A stretch of 64,000 nt of DNA from Pararobbsia silviterrae (GCF_003628125.1 NZ_RBZU01000006.1:279683-343682); one strand, 5' to 3'; shown: positions 1 to 8,915, counted from the first letter of the stretch. The notes: generated by a model from the letters alone, not told the origin. Translations and numbers: made by a program.

Positions 1-1
1 C

Positions 2-424
2 GGCTTCAAGCAGGCGATCGCGTCGAATCCGAACCTCAAGGTCGTCGCGCTCGTCAACGGCAAGGTCGAGGAGACGACGTCGTTGAAGGTCACCACCGAG
101 ATGCTGCAAGGCAACCCGAACATGACCGTCGTCTATTCCGACACCGAACCGTCGGCGCTCGGCGCGCTCGCGGCGATCAATCAGCTGGGTCTCAAGGACA
201 AGGTCAAGCTCTACGCGTTCGTCGACAAGGACGGCGTCAAGCAGATCCAGTCGGGCGACGTGCTCAAGGCGGGCGCGATTCAGGAGCCCGTGCGGCTCGC
301 GTCGCTGCTCGTGGACAGCGTGAATCAGCAATTCGCGGGCAAGACGCCGACGGACCTGCTCAATAGCCCGCCGCTGCTCGTCAACAAGGACAACGCGGGT
401 CAGGTCGTCGATCAGGCGTATTGA
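2..424 (+). CDS. Sugar ABC transporter substrate-binding protein (C-terminal part, 5' truncated by window)
   Basis: An open frame enters from the window edge and ends at TGA 422-424, giving about 140 residues of a periplasmic binding protein. It shows the second lobe of the RbsB/peripla_BP_4 fold: NPNLKVVALVNGK, then MLQGNPNMTVVYSDTEPSALGALAAINQLG, a helix and strand around YAFVDKDGVKQIQSGD, and a hinge/C-terminal helix. The start and signal peptide lie outside the window. A CUT2-type ATPase follows 120 bases downstream, so this is the sugar receptor of the same transporter. The ligand cannot be read from this part. Confidence 0.85.
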   Translation, partial: GFKQAIASNPNLKVVALVNGKVEETTSLKVTTEMLQGNPNMTVVYSDTEPSALGALAAINQLGLKDKVKLYAFVDKDGVKQIQSGDVLKAGAIQEPVRLASLLVDSVNQQFAGKTPTDLLNSPPLLVNKDNAGQVVDQAY

Positions 425-543
425 TCGAATCGACGGGCCGCGGATGCTGTGCGCCGCGGTCCCGCTTTCGACACGCAGTCGATCCCATTCGTGCACGCGC
501 GCCGTGCACGCTGCTCGGCGCAAGCCGGGAAGGACGCTTCGAG

Positions 544-2067
544 ATGAATCACATCAACGATCGGTATCGCGCGCGCGACATCCGTGTCGCATTTGCGGGC
601 GTGCCCGTGCTGCAAGGCGTGAACTTCGACGTCGTGCCCGGAAAGATCCATGGTCTGTTCGGGCACAACGGCGCCGGCAAATCGACGCTGCTCAAGATTC
701 TCGCGGGCGTGAACCCGCAGGACTCGGGCGAGCTGCTGCTCGGCGACGCGCACGTGTCGCTGAGTTCGCCGCGCGATGCGCTCAAGAAAGGGATCGCCTG
801 TGTGTATCAGGAACTGCGACTGATTCCGGCCATGACGGTCTGGCAGAACCTGTTTCTCGGCCGCGAGCTCAGGAAGCGCGGCCGGCTCGATGCGGCCGGC
901 ATGAAGGCCCATACGCGAGCCGTGCTCGACGACTACAAGCTCACGATCGATCCGCTGAGCCTCGTCAAGGACCTTTCGCATCCGGACAAGCAGATGCTCG
1001 AAGTCGTCGCGAACCTCGACCGCAAGGCGCGCTTTCTGTTTCTCGACGAACCGACGACGGCGCTCGAAGGCGCGCAGGCCGAGGCGCTGCTCAATGCGGT
1101 CCGCAAGATCGCGCGTGAACGCCATATCGGCGTCGTGCTCGTGTCGCACAAGCTCGACGAAGTACTCGGCGTCTGCGACGAGGCGACCGTCATGTGCGGC
1201 GGCAAGGTCATCTATCACGCCGATCGCGACATCCGGAAGCAGGACATCATCGACGCGATCGTCGGCGACGCCGGGGCGTCGATCGACACCGCCGAGCGCG
1301 CCGTCGCGCGGCAGCCGGATCGCGTGTCGGCGCCGTTTCTCGACGTCAAGGGACTGGCGACGGATCGTCTGCGCGCGGTCTCGCTCGAAGCGTGGCCCGG
1401 CGAGATCGTCGGCATCTACGGCCTCGCGGGCGCGGGACGCACGCGATTCTGCCGCACGCTCTACGGGCTCGAGAAGATCGTCGGCGGCCGCGTGCGTCTG
1501 GCGGGCAAGGACTACGCCGCGACGACGCCGGCCCAGGCGATACGCGAAGGGGTCGGCTATCTGACCGAGGAGCGCAAGAAGGACGGCATCGTGCCGCTGA
1601 TGTCGAGTCTCACGAACGCGACGTTGCCGATCCTGCGACGTTTCCGCAAGCACGCGCTCGTTGATCACAAAGAGGCGACACTGAGCGCGCGCGCGATTCT
1701 CGATGAAATGAATACGCGCGGCGATCTGCGCGGACCGATCAAATCGCTTTCAGGCGGCAACCAGCAGAAGGTGCTGCTCGCGCGCGTCATCGGTCAGGAT
1801 GCGCAACTCGTGCTGCTCGACGAGCCGACCAAGGGGGTCGATATCGGCGCGAAGGCCGACATCTACGCGATCATTCGCCGCATGGCCGCCGAGGGGCGTT
1901 GCGTGCTCGTGATATCGAGCGAGGAAGAGGAACTGCTCGAAATCGCGGATCGCGTGCTCGTGTTCCATCAGGGGATCTGCGACGGCACGGCGGTCGGCAC
2001 AAGCGAGTTGACCGTCGCGGGCCTGCGCAAGGCCGCATGGAGCGGGCACGCCGCGGCGATGCAATAG
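544..2067 (+). CDS. Sugar ABC transporter ATP-binding protein, CUT2 (RbsA-like)
   Basis: A 507-residue tandem ATPase that would power import of a monosaccharide at the inner membrane. The first domain has Walker A GHNGAGKST and Walker B FLFLDEPT. Its signature is degenerate (DLSHPDKQML), as is usual for the first half of CUT2 ATPases. The second domain has a weak P-loop (GLAGAGRTR), a good signature LSGGNQQKV and Walker B VLLDEPTKGVDIG. The frame is open upstream to 421, but ATG 544 is preferred: it follows GGAAGGA and the protein then begins at the family's normal N-terminus. No permease gene follows, so the permease probably lies upstream of the window. Confidence 0.93.
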   Translation: MNHINDRYRARDIRVAFAGVPVLQGVNFDVVPGKIHGLFGHNGAGKSTLLKILAGVNPQDSGELLLGDAHVSLSSPRDALKKGIACVYQELRLIPAMTVWQNLFLGRELRKRGRLDAAGMKAHTRAVLDDYKLTIDPLSLVKDLSHPDKQMLEVVANLDRKARFLFLDEPTTALEGAQAEALLNAVRKIARERHIGVVLVSHKLDEVLGVCDEATVMCGGKVIYHADRDIRKQDIIDAIVGDAGASIDTAERAVARQPDRVSAPFLDVKGLATDRLRAVSLEAWPGEIVGIYGLAGAGRTRFCRTLYGLEKIVGGRVRLAGKDYAATTPAQAIREGVGYLTEERKKDGIVPLMSSLTNATLPILRRFRKHALVDHKEATLSARAILDEMNTRGDLRGPIKSLSGGNQQKVLLARVIGQDAQLVLLDEPTKGVDIGAKADIYAIIRRMAAEGRCVLVISSEEEELLEIADRVLVFHQGICDGTAVGTSELTVAGLRKAAWSGHAAAMQ

Positions 2068-2072
2068 GGCGG

Positions 2073-2720
2073 TCAGAGACCGTCCGATTCTTCGAAGACG
2101 TTGTGCTTGATCGCGTATCGCACGAGCGCCGCTTCGTGCGGGATCTGCATCTTCTCGAGAATGCGCGTCTTGTAGGTGCTCACGGTTTTCGCGCTGACGC
2201 AGAGCGATTGCGCGATCTCCGTGATCGTCTGGCCCGCCACGATGCGGCGAAACACGTCGAATTCACGGTCCGACAAGCGCTGATGCGGTTGCGCATCGGC
2301 CGGTTCGTTCAGGCTTTGCGCGAAGCGCTCGGCCATCGACAGGCTCACATAGACCCCGCCGCTCGCGACCTTGTTGACCGCGGCGACGAGCTCGTCGCCC
2401 GCGCTTTCCTTCGTCACATAGCCGGCCGCGCCCGCCTTGAACGCGCGGACCGCATATTGCTGCTCGGCGTGCATCGTCAGCACGAGGATGCGCAGCGACG
2501 GCACGGCCTCGCGGATCTGATGGATCAGGTCGATGCCGCTGCGGCCCGGCATCGACAGATCGAGCACGAGCACGCGCGCCGACGTGCCGCGCACGAGCGC
2601 GAGCGTCGTCGGGCTGTCGTAGGCTTCGCCCGCGATTTCGATGTTGCCGGCCGATTCGAGGATATGGCGAAGACCTTCGCGGACCAGAAGATGGTCGTCG
2701 GCAATCAGGACCTTGATCAT
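2073..2720 (-). CDS. NarL/FixJ-family two-component response regulator
   Basis: 215 residues. The N-terminal receiver domain has the acidic pair D8-D9, phosphoacceptor D54 (VLVLDLSMPG), T82 and K104. The C-terminal LuxR-type helix-turn-helix (about residues 150-210) contains LSDREFDVFRRIVAGQTITEIAQSL... with recognition helix VSAKTVSTYKTRI. It should be a transcription factor activated by phosphorylation from the histidine kinase encoded 150 bases upstream on the same strand. It converges tail to tail with the sugar ATPase gene with 5 bases between them. The target genes are not evident. Confidence 0.95.
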   Translation of the reverse strand: MIKVLIADDHLLVREGLRHILESAGNIEIAGEAYDSPTTLALVRGTSARVLVLDLSMPGRSGIDLIHQIREAVPSLRILVLTMHAEQQYAVRAFKAGAAGYVTKESAGDELVAAVNKVASGGVYVSLSMAERFAQSLNEPADAQPHQRLSDREFDVFRRIVAGQTITEIAQSLCVSAKTVSTYKTRILEKMQIPHEAALVRYAIKHNVFEESDGL

Positions 2721-2870
2721 GGATAGGGGTGGGTACGCAGGCGCTGTCTGTCCGATGAGGCGATATCTGGGCGAATTTTGCGGGATTTCCCCGCGAATCG
2801 CCAGCGCCGCGCCTTAAGCGGCATTCTCGGGGGAGGCATCCTCATGGGGCATCGAAGCGAAGATGGGGCA

Positions 2871-3965
2871 TCAGTCGCGCGCTGCGACGGCGTCGATCGG
2901 CACGGAGATCGAAATCCTGAAACCGTGTCCGGGCGTGCTGTCGAACGCGATCGCGCCGCCGAGCAGATGCACGCGCTCGCCCATGCCGAGCAGGCCGAAC
3001 GATGCGGGGTCGCGCTCGGCGCCCAACTGCGCGCCCACGCCGTTATCGGCGATCCGCAGCGCGAGCGCGCGATCGCCGGTGTCGAGATCGACCGTCACGC
3101 GCGTCGCGCCCGCATGCCGCACGACATTGTTGAGCGCTTCCTGGACGATCCGAAACAACGACGAGGCGGCGGGCCCGTTCATCTCGATCGCGCCGAGGTT
3201 CACGCGCGCGGTCACCGTGATCGCGTGACGCTGCTCGAAGTCGTTCGCGAGCCACTCGATCGCCGCGGCCAGACCCAGATCGTCGAGCAGCGGGGGACGT
3301 AAATCCGATGCGATGCGCCGCACCGATCCGATGATCGTGTCGATCATCGAGAGCACGCGCTCGGTGCGCAGCATCGCGCGCGGATTGGTATCCGCGGCCA
3401 TGAGATCCTTGTGCAGGACGCCGACGTCCATCTTGAGCGCGACGAGCTGCTGACCGAGATCGTCATGAAGCTCGCGCGCCATGCGCCGTTGCTCGTCCTC
3501 GCGCGCGATGTGCGCGCGCGCCGCGAGTGCGCGCGAGCGTTCGAGTTCGGCCACGCGCAGCCGTTCCGTGAGATCGCGCGTGACCTTGGCGAAGCCGACG
3601 AGCGTGCCCTGCGCGTCGCGTACCGCAGTGATCACGACATTGGCCCAGAATCGCGAGCCGTCCTTGCGCACGCGCCATCCTTCGTCCTCGACGCGGCCGT
3701 CGCGCGCCGCGCGGTCGAGTTCGTCCTGCGGTTTGCGCGCGGCCAGGTCGTCGGGCGTATAGAACACGGAGAAGTGCCGCCCGATGATGTCGTCGGGCGC
3801 GTATCCCTTGATCTGTTGCGCGCCGGCGTTCCAGCTCGCGACATGGCCCGTCGGGTCGAGCATGAAGATCGCATAGTCCTCGACGGCCTGTATGAACAGC
3901 GCGAGTGTCCGATCGCCGGGACGCGTATCGCTCGATGGAAGGTCGGGGGGCGAGGCGTTCATCAT
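2871..3965 (-). CDS. PAS-domain sensor histidine kinase, HisKA_3 (NarX/DegS type)
   Basis: 364 residues with no membrane segment, so probably a cytoplasmic sensor. A PAS domain (about residues 20-140; FMLDPTGHVASWNAGAQQIKG, then a PAC-like segment GFAKVTRDLTERL) precedes a HisKA_3 dimerisation domain with phosphoacceptor H167 in RELHDDLGQQL. A HATPase_c domain follows, with N box VQEALNNVVRHAG, G1 ADNGVG and G2 FGLLGMGERV. It is the cognate kinase of the downstream response regulator. The signal is unknown; a PAS domain of this kind can bind heme, flavin or small ligands, but nothing here decides which. Two adjacent ATG codons make the start ambiguous by one residue. Confidence 0.93.
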   Translation of the reverse strand: MMNASPPDLPSSDTRPGDRTLALFIQAVEDYAIFMLDPTGHVASWNAGAQQIKGYAPDDIIGRHFSVFYTPDDLAARKPQDELDRAARDGRVEDEGWRVRKDGSRFWANVVITAVRDAQGTLVGFAKVTRDLTERLRVAELERSRALAARAHIAREDEQRRMARELHDDLGQQLVALKMDVGVLHKDLMAADTNPRAMLRTERVLSMIDTIIGSVRRIASDLRPPLLDDLGLAAAIEWLANDFEQRHAITVTARVNLGAIEMNGPAASSLFRIVQEALNNVVRHAGATRVTVDLDTGDRALALRIADNGVGAQLGAERDPASFGLLGMGERVHLLGGAIAFDSTPGHGFRISISVPIDAVAARD

Positions 3966-4282
3966 GGATTCGGGTGGCGGTGTGCGGGCCCGCGAAAGCG
4001 CGAGGCGGCGTGTGCATGCGGCGCATCGTATTCGACGCCGGCCATTATAAAAGCCGTTGATGCGGGAATTTGCTTAATGCCTGTTGTTTCTGCGGGTGTT
4101 TGAAGCGCGGCGTTCGAATCGCGCGGCGCAACGGCGACGTATTGGCGACGTATCGACCTATCCACGTGTCGACGCATCGACCTGTCGGTGGCGTATCCGT
4201 GATGTATCGGCGATCGGGCTCTGTCGCGGATGCGTCACGCTACAATCGCCGCCACGTTCCTTTTCTCGCCACACCTGTCCGC
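3966..4282. promoter_or_regulatory. Divergent promoter region between kinase operon and SDR gene
   Basis: 317 bases between two divergently transcribed genes, with no convincing gene. An A/T-richer patch around 4045-4080 (TTATAAAAG) is the best candidate for promoter elements. The repeated GTATCGAC/GCATCGAC words near 4140-4190 have no clear symmetry. Open frames here run into the SDR frame from weak starts and were not accepted. Confidence 0.35.
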
Positions 4283-5026
4283 ATGACGCATCACGCCCTC
4301 GTCGCATTGGTCACCGGATCGACGTCCGGAATCGGCGCCGCCATCGCGCGGCGTTTGTCTGCCGACGGCTATTCGGTCGTCGTGCATTCGAGAGGCTCGG
4401 CCGATACGGGCCGCGCCATCGCCGCGGAACTCGGATCCGCCGCGTATATCCAGGCCGATCTCGCGATCGATGCGGATCGGGTCAGGCTCGCGCGCGAGGC
4501 CGTCGATGTCTGGGGGCGGCTCGATCTGCTCGTGAACAATGCGGGCATTAGCCACGTCGTGCGTCATGACGACCTGCTCGGCGCGACCCCCGAGATCTGG
4601 CATGCGCTTCATGAAGTCAATGTCGTCGCGCCGTTCAGGCTCATTGCCGAATTGGAGCCGGTATTGCGCGACGCGTCGATGCGCGGCCGCGCGGGCTGCG
4701 TGATCAACGTGAGTTCGCATGCGGGCGTTCGCCCGAAAGGCGCATCGATTCCGTACGCGGCATCGAAGGCGGCGCTCAATCACATGACGCGTTTGCTCGC
4801 GCGCTCGCTCGCGCCGGCGATACGCGTCAATGCGGTCGCGCCGGGTCTGGTCGATACGCCGTTGACCGCCGACTGGACCGACGCGCAGGCGCTTTGGCGC
4901 GAGCATGCGCCGATGCGTCGTTCGGCGAGCCCCGGCGATATCGCGCATGCCGTATCGATGCTCGCCTCGAACGATTACGTCACGGGCGAGATCCTCATGC
5001 TCGACGGCGGGTTGAATCTGACTTAG
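4283..5026 (+). CDS. SDR-family oxidoreductase (FabG-like)
   Basis: 247 residues, the normal length for a classical short-chain dehydrogenase. It has the nucleotide-binding glycine motif TGSTSGIG at about residues 11-18, the structural NNAG motif, the catalytic serine in INVSSHAG and Y-x3-K in IPYAASKAALNH. It ends with the usual G-E-I-L-M-L-D-GG-L segment. ATG 4283 is chosen because the Rossmann beta strand starts directly after it. Residues after the first glycine motif (VVHSRGS) suggest NADP(H), as in 3-oxoacyl-ACP reductase-like members. It is a single gene. The substrate is unknown. Confidence 0.9.
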   Translation: MTHHALVALVTGSTSGIGAAIARRLSADGYSVVVHSRGSADTGRAIAAELGSAAYIQADLAIDADRVRLAREAVDVWGRLDLLVNNAGISHVVRHDDLLGATPEIWHALHEVNVVAPFRLIAELEPVLRDASMRGRAGCVINVSSHAGVRPKGASIPYAASKAALNHMTRLLARSLAPAIRVNAVAPGLVDTPLTADWTDAQALWREHAPMRRSASPGDIAHAVSMLASNDYVTGEILMLDGGLNLT

Positions 5027-5040
5027 CGCGTCGACTGTCG

Positions 5041-5092
5041 TGCTTCGATCCGAATGCTTTGATCTGAGCGTTTCGATACGCGTGCTTCGATC
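5041..5092. repeat. Four degenerate copies of TGCTTCGATC
   Basis: The convergent intergenic stretch after the SDR gene has TGCTTCGATC at 5041, TGCTTTGATC at 5055, GCGTTTCGAT at 5068 and TGCTTCGATC at 5083, about 14 bases apart. It is too short and irregular for a CRISPR. It may be a low-complexity tandem expansion. Confidence 0.4.
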
Positions 5093-5170
5093 TCCGCACG
5101 CCGACCGCGCGTCGCGATGGGCCGCCTACGACGCGCGCCCATGAGCGCGGAAACCGGAGGGTCGTCGAAC

Positions 5171-6415
5171 CTAGGATGCCGCGATCGCGCCCGTGCGGCG
5201 GCTCGACAGCATCTGCGCGGCGACGAGCGCGATGCCCGCGAATGCGATCAGCGCGCCGACGATCGGCAGCACGTCGTAGCCGAGACCCGCCGACAGCGTG
5301 GCGCTGCCCGCGGCCGCGCCGAGCGCATTGCCGAGATTGAACGCGCCGATATTGACCGACGACGCGAGCCCGGGCGCATCGGACGCCGCCTGCATCACGC
5401 GCATCTGCAACGGCGGGACCACGGCGAACGTCGCGAGTCCCCAGGTGAACAACGCGACGGCCGCGCCCGCATGCGTTGACGCAAGCAGCGGAAACGCGAG
5501 CATCACCGCGACGACCAGCGCGAGAAATCCGAGCAGCGTGCCGTCGAGCGATCGGTCGGCGAGCCGCCCGCCCGCCATATTGCCGAAAAAGAAGCCGATG
5601 CCGATCAGCACGAGCATCGCGGTCACGAATCCGGACGTCGCATGCGTGAGGTGCGTGAGCGTGGGCGTGATATAGGTGTAGAGCGTGAACATCGCGCCAG
5701 CGCCGAGCACCGTCGTCGCGAGCGCGCGCAGCACCACGGGACGCATGAGCACGCGGAATTCCGCGCGCAAGTCGAGCGTCTCGCCGCGCTCGCCCTTCGG
5801 TAGCGCGATCCACAGGCCCGCGATCGCGAGCGCGCCGAGGCCCGCCGTGGCCGCGAACGACATGCGCCAGCCGATCGCTTCGCCGAGCCATGTGGCGGCG
5901 GGTACGCCGCCGATGTTCGCGATCGTGAGACCCATGAACATTGTGGCGACGGCGCTTGCCTGCCGTTCGCGCGGCACGAGGCTCGCCGCGACGATCGAGC
6001 CGATGCCGAAGAACGCGCCGTGATTGAGGCTCGTCACGAGCCGTGCGACGAGCAGCGTCGTGTAGTTGGGCGCGAAGGCCGACAGTAGGTTGCCGAGCGT
6101 GAAGATGGCCATCAGCGCCATCAACGCGGTGCGGCGCGGCCAACGCGCGAGCGCGAGCGTCATGATCGGCGCGCCGACCATGACGCCGATCGCATACGCG
6201 CTGATCAGCATGCCCGCCGTCGGAATCGATACGTGGACGCCCTCGGCGATGACGGGCAGCAGGCCCATCGGCGAGAACTCGGTCGTCCCGATGCCGAACG
6301 CGCCGACGGCGAGTGCGAAGAGCGGCCATGCGGCGCTCTCGCGCGCGGGTGCGTCGGAGCGTTGCGGGGCGGATATCAGGGCGGAGTCGAGGTGGCGGTC
6401 GGACATGGCGGTCAA
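5171..6415 (-). CDS. MFS transporter, DHA1 family (AraJ/YdhP-like)
   Basis: 414 residues with about twelve hydrophobic segments, an inner-membrane proton-driven exporter of the drug/sugar efflux class. The first helix region FALAVGAFGIGTTEFSPMGL is characteristic of AraJ/YdhP-type permeases. The motif-A region after TM2 reads ALARWPRRTALM, and a second-half equivalent reads GGRLADRSLDG. A 30-residue polar N-terminus precedes TM1, and a later start at M4 is possible. It is a monocistronic gene transcribed away from the neighbouring EAL-domain gene. The substrate cannot be predicted. Confidence 0.93.
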   Translation of the reverse strand: MTAMSDRHLDSALISAPQRSDAPARESAAWPLFALAVGAFGIGTTEFSPMGLLPVIAEGVHVSIPTAGMLISAYAIGVMVGAPIMTLALARWPRRTALMALMAIFTLGNLLSAFAPNYTTLLVARLVTSLNHGAFFGIGSIVAASLVPRERQASAVATMFMGLTIANIGGVPAATWLGEAIGWRMSFAATAGLGALAIAGLWIALPKGERGETLDLRAEFRVLMRPVVLRALATTVLGAGAMFTLYTYITPTLTHLTHATSGFVTAMLVLIGIGFFFGNMAGGRLADRSLDGTLLGFLALVVAVMLAFPLLASTHAGAAVALFTWGLATFAVVPPLQMRVMQAASDAPGLASSVNIGAFNLGNALGAAAGSATLSAGLGYDVLPIVGALIAFAGIALVAAQMLSSRRTGAIAAS

Positions 6416-6460
6416 GCGTGAGCGATTCGAGACCGGCGCATTATGCGGGTAATCCCTTGG

Positions 6461-6496
6461 GTAAAAAAACGCCCCTGACGGACAAAGTGTTTTTAC
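6461..6496. promoter_or_regulatory. Inverted repeat upstream of the MFS gene
   Basis: GTAAAAAAAC at 6461-6470 and GTGTTTTTAC at 6487-6496 form a 9-of-10 inverted repeat 46 bases upstream of the MFS start, inside an A/T-rich divergent intergenic region. It could be an operator for the MFS gene or part of its promoter. No regulator gene is adjacent. Confidence 0.35.
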
Positions 6497-6653
6497 CTCG
6501 GATCAAGAATGACGATGCATGCATCGCATGCTTTAGCAGAAATCCTTACGAAATCCATACATTGTTTTTGTGTGATCATAGGGAAAATTGCAGGCGCGAG
6601 GCCGCGAGGCTTTATATTTTTTGCAGACGGCATGCGACCCATTCATATCGACA

Positions 6654-6679
6654 CCCTTCGCCGTCTTGACGGCGAAGGG
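6654..6679 (+). promoter_or_regulatory. Perfect 5'-leader hairpin with CUUG loop
   Basis: CCCTTCGCCGTC and GACGGCGAAGGG are a perfect 12-base inverted repeat separated by TT. In RNA this makes an 11-pair stem capped by the extra-stable CUUG tetraloop. It ends 24 bases before ATG 6703 and has no following T-run, so it is not a standard terminator. It may stabilise the leader or control translation of the EAL protein, or be a protein-binding dyad. Confidence 0.55.
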
Positions 6680-6702
6680 CACGGCACCCGCACCTATTGC
6701 GC

Positions 6703-8781
6703 ATGAATACTTCCGCGACGATGACCGCATCGACGCTCCAGAGCGCATCCCTGAGCTATGTGCTCGATCGCATCGGGGCCTATGTCTATGTCAAGGATCA
6801 CGACGGCCGCTACGTGTTCGCCAACGGGGCCGTGTGCGAGCTGTTCGGCGCCGCGCCCGCGCAGGTCATCGGCGCGCCGGACGCGCATTTCATCGATCTC
6901 GATCGCTCGCAGCGGATGCTTGCGAACGATCGCGCGGTGCTCGACAGCGGCGAGACCATTCATGACGAAGAGGAACTGTGCCTGCTCGGCGGCACGGTCC
7001 GTGCGTTCTGGACGACGAAGGTGCCGGTGCTCGACGAAGAGGGCCAGGTCATCGCGGTCTGCGGGATATCGACCGACATCACGCACCGTAACTGGGCCGA
7101 AGAACATCTGGTCGGGCGCAACCATCTGCTCAGCAAGGTGCTGGCCCATATCGACGCCTGTGTGTATGTGAAGGATCGAGAAGGCCGCTATCTGTTCGCG
7201 AATCAGCGCGTGCTCGAACTGTATGGCCGAGCGTCGCGGGACATTGTCGGCAAGACCGATCTCGAGATCCATGGTCGCGATGTCGGTCTCAAGCTTACCG
7301 AGATGGATCAGCGCGTGATCTCGACGAATGCGCGGCTGACGTGCGAAGAAGTCGTCGTCGGAACCGACGGCGTCGAACACAACTATTGGTCGGTCAAGCT
7401 CCCGTTGGATATTCCGGGCAAGCCGTCGGGCGTGATCGGATTTTCGACGGACATCACGGAGCTGTTGCGTTTGCGGCAGATCGTCGAACGGCAGCGCACG
7501 ACCGACGCGCTGACCGATCTGCCCAATCGCGCGCAATTCGAGGAGGAACTCGCGCTGGAATTGCGCATGGCGAGTCGCGTGCGTGGCGTGATCGCCGTCG
7601 CATTGCTCGACTTCGACCAGTTCAAGTACATCAATACGCTGCTGGGTCAGGAGATCGGCGATCAATTGCTGCGCGAAGCCGCCGAGCGGTTGCGACGCGC
7701 TCTGGCGCCGCGTTCGAGTCTCGCGCGCATCAGCGGCGACGCGTTCGTCGCGACGTTGTTCGCCGATGACGAATCGGACCTGATCGCGCAAGTCGAGGCA
7801 CTCCGCGCGTTGCTCGCCGAACCGTTCACGTTGTTGGGCAAGCCCGTTCGCGTGACGGCGAGCGCGGGTCTCGCGGGGTACCCGCACGATGCCGATGTGG
7901 CCAGTGCGCTCGTGGACAGGGCCGAGGCCGCGATGTATCGCGCGAAGAACCGCGGCAGGGACCAGGTATGCCGATATACGGCGGATCTCGCGGCGATCGC
8001 CTCGCATCGTCTCGCGCTCGAGAGCGACCTGCGCGCCGCGCTCGCCGACGCGCAATTCGAATTGCACTATCAACCCAAGATCGGCAGCGCCGATGGCAGG
8101 GTGATGGGGTTCGAGGCTTTGCTGCGCTGGAATCGGCCTGGTCACGGGCGTGTGTCGCCGCTCGAATTCATTCCGCTTGCCGAGGAGTTGGGATTGCTTG
8201 TGCCGATCGGCGCGTGGGTCATCACGCAGGCATGCCGCCAGATGGCGCAATGGCGCGACCAGGGGCTGGGCCGTATTCGGGTCGCCGTGAATCTCTCGCC
8301 GTCGCAGCTCAAGAGCGCGGATCTCATCGATGGTGTGCGGGCGAGCATGACGTCGCACGGCATCGAGCCCAACGAGCTTGAAATGGAAGTCACGGAGTCG
8401 ATGATGATGGACGACCCCGAGCAGGCGATCGCGACGCTCAATCGTCTGCGCGGCGAAGGCGTGCGTTTGTCGATCGACGACTTCGGCACGGGGTATTCGT
8501 CGATGGCGTATCTCAAGCGTTTGCCGGTCGACACGCTCAAGCTGGATCGGAACTTCATCACGGGCATCGACAAGGACACGCGCGATGCCGATCTGTGCGC
8601 GGGCATGATCGCGCTGGCGCACAAGCTCGGCTTGTCGGTGATTGCCGAAGGGGTCGAGACGGAAGCGCAACGCAGCGCGTTGGTCGAGCGTGCGTGCGAT
8701 GTGTTCCAGGGCTACTTGTTCAGCCCGCCGATGGCCGCCGCGGACGTGGCGGCGTTTCTTAAGGGCAAGGTGGTCGCGTAG
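6703..8781 (+). CDS. PAS-PAS-GGDEF-EAL c-di-GMP signalling protein (degenerate GGDEF)
   Basis: 692 residues. Two PAS domains come first (about 20-130 and 145-255), each with a VYVKDxxGRYxFAN core. A GGDEF domain (about 270-425) and a C-terminal EAL domain (about 445-690) follow. The cyclase signature is SGDAF (S344-F348) instead of GG(D/E)EF, so cyclase activity is unlikely. The EAL domain keeps E471-A-L, the NLSPSQL and EVTES segments, DDFGTGYSS and IAEGVET, so it should hydrolyse c-di-GMP. The GGDEF part may be a regulatory GTP-binding domain. No membrane segment is visible, so it is a cytosolic sensor of an unknown signal. The leader carries a strong hairpin. A TTG two codons upstream is a less likely start. 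Confidence 0.93.
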   Translation: MNTSATMTASTLQSASLSYVLDRIGAYVYVKDHDGRYVFANGAVCELFGAAPAQVIGAPDAHFIDLDRSQRMLANDRAVLDSGETIHDEEELCLLGGTVRAFWTTKVPVLDEEGQVIAVCGISTDITHRNWAEEHLVGRNHLLSKVLAHIDACVYVKDREGRYLFANQRVLELYGRASRDIVGKTDLEIHGRDVGLKLTEMDQRVISTNARLTCEEVVVGTDGVEHNYWSVKLPLDIPGKPSGVIGFSTDITELLRLRQIVERQRTTDALTDLPNRAQFEEELALELRMASRVRGVIAVALLDFDQFKYINTLLGQEIGDQLLREAAERLRRALAPRSSLARISGDAFVATLFADDESDLIAQVEALRALLAEPFTLLGKPVRVTASAGLAGYPHDADVASALVDRAEAAMYRAKNRGRDQVCRYTADLAAIASHRLALESDLRAALADAQFELHYQPKIGSADGRVMGFEALLRWNRPGHGRVSPLEFIPLAEELGLLVPIGAWVITQACRQMAQWRDQGLGRIRVAVNLSPSQLKSADLIDGVRASMTSHGIEPNELEMEVTESMMMDDPEQAIATLNRLRGEGVRLSIDDFGTGYSSMAYLKRLPVDTLKLDRNFITGIDKDTRDADLCAGMIALAHKLGLSVIAEGVETEAQRSALVERACDVFQGYLFSPPMAAADVAAFLKGKVVA

Positions 8782-8794
8782 GGGCGCGGTGTGG

Positions 8795-8812
8795 GCATCG
8801 ACACGTCGATGC
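8795..8812 (+). terminator. Hairpin after EAL gene
   Basis: GCATCGAC and GTCGATGC (8795-8812) are a perfect 8-base inverted repeat 13 bases after the stop codon. There is no T tract, so this is at best a weak terminator or an mRNA 3'-end stabiliser. Confidence 0.35.
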
Positions 8813-8830
8813 GCCGCGACAGACGTCTCC

Positions 8831-8861
8831 CGATGACAAAACGTACGTCGTCATGTCATCG
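8831..8861. promoter_or_regulatory. Inverted repeat CGATGACA...TGTCATCG
   Basis: This perfect 8-base inverted repeat (8831-8838 with 8854-8861) encloses the small palindrome ACGTACGT. It lies just upstream of the HipB-like gene and next to a second dyad, so it may be a second operator of that gene pair. It could equally belong to the 3' end of the upstream unit. Confidence 0.35.
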
Positions 8862-8868
8862 TTTGTTG

Positions 8869-8915
8869 TGTCCAGAAAGCAAATAATAGTTTGCGTTTTA
8901 TTGCTATTTTGGACA
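8869..8915. promoter_or_regulatory. Putative operator of the hipBA-like pair
   Basis: TGTCCA at 8869-8874 and TGGACA at 8910-8915 are perfect complements. The match continues inward with a one-base shift (GAAAGCAA against TTGCTATTT), in an A/T-rich segment ending 11 bases before the start codon. HipB-type antitoxins repress their own promoters through TATCC-N8-GGATA dyads. The TCC/GGA core is shared here but the spacing is much wider, so autoregulation is inferred. Confidence 0.45.

Noticed and set aside
421..543. N-terminal extension of the first ATPase from TTG 421
   Set aside because: The added 41 residues are Arg/Pro/Cys-rich and unlike the family; ATG 544 has the ribosome-binding site.
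5041..5092. Tandem TGCTTCGATC words as a possible CRISPR
   Set aside because: Units are 10 bases with 3-5 base gaps; this is far from CRISPR repeat and spacer sizes.
6694..8670. Long open frame on the minus strand opposite the PAS-GGDEF-EAL gene
   Set aside because: It is Arg/His-rich with no known motif, and it mirrors a high-GC gene whose domains are all intact; antisense openness is expected from the codon bias.
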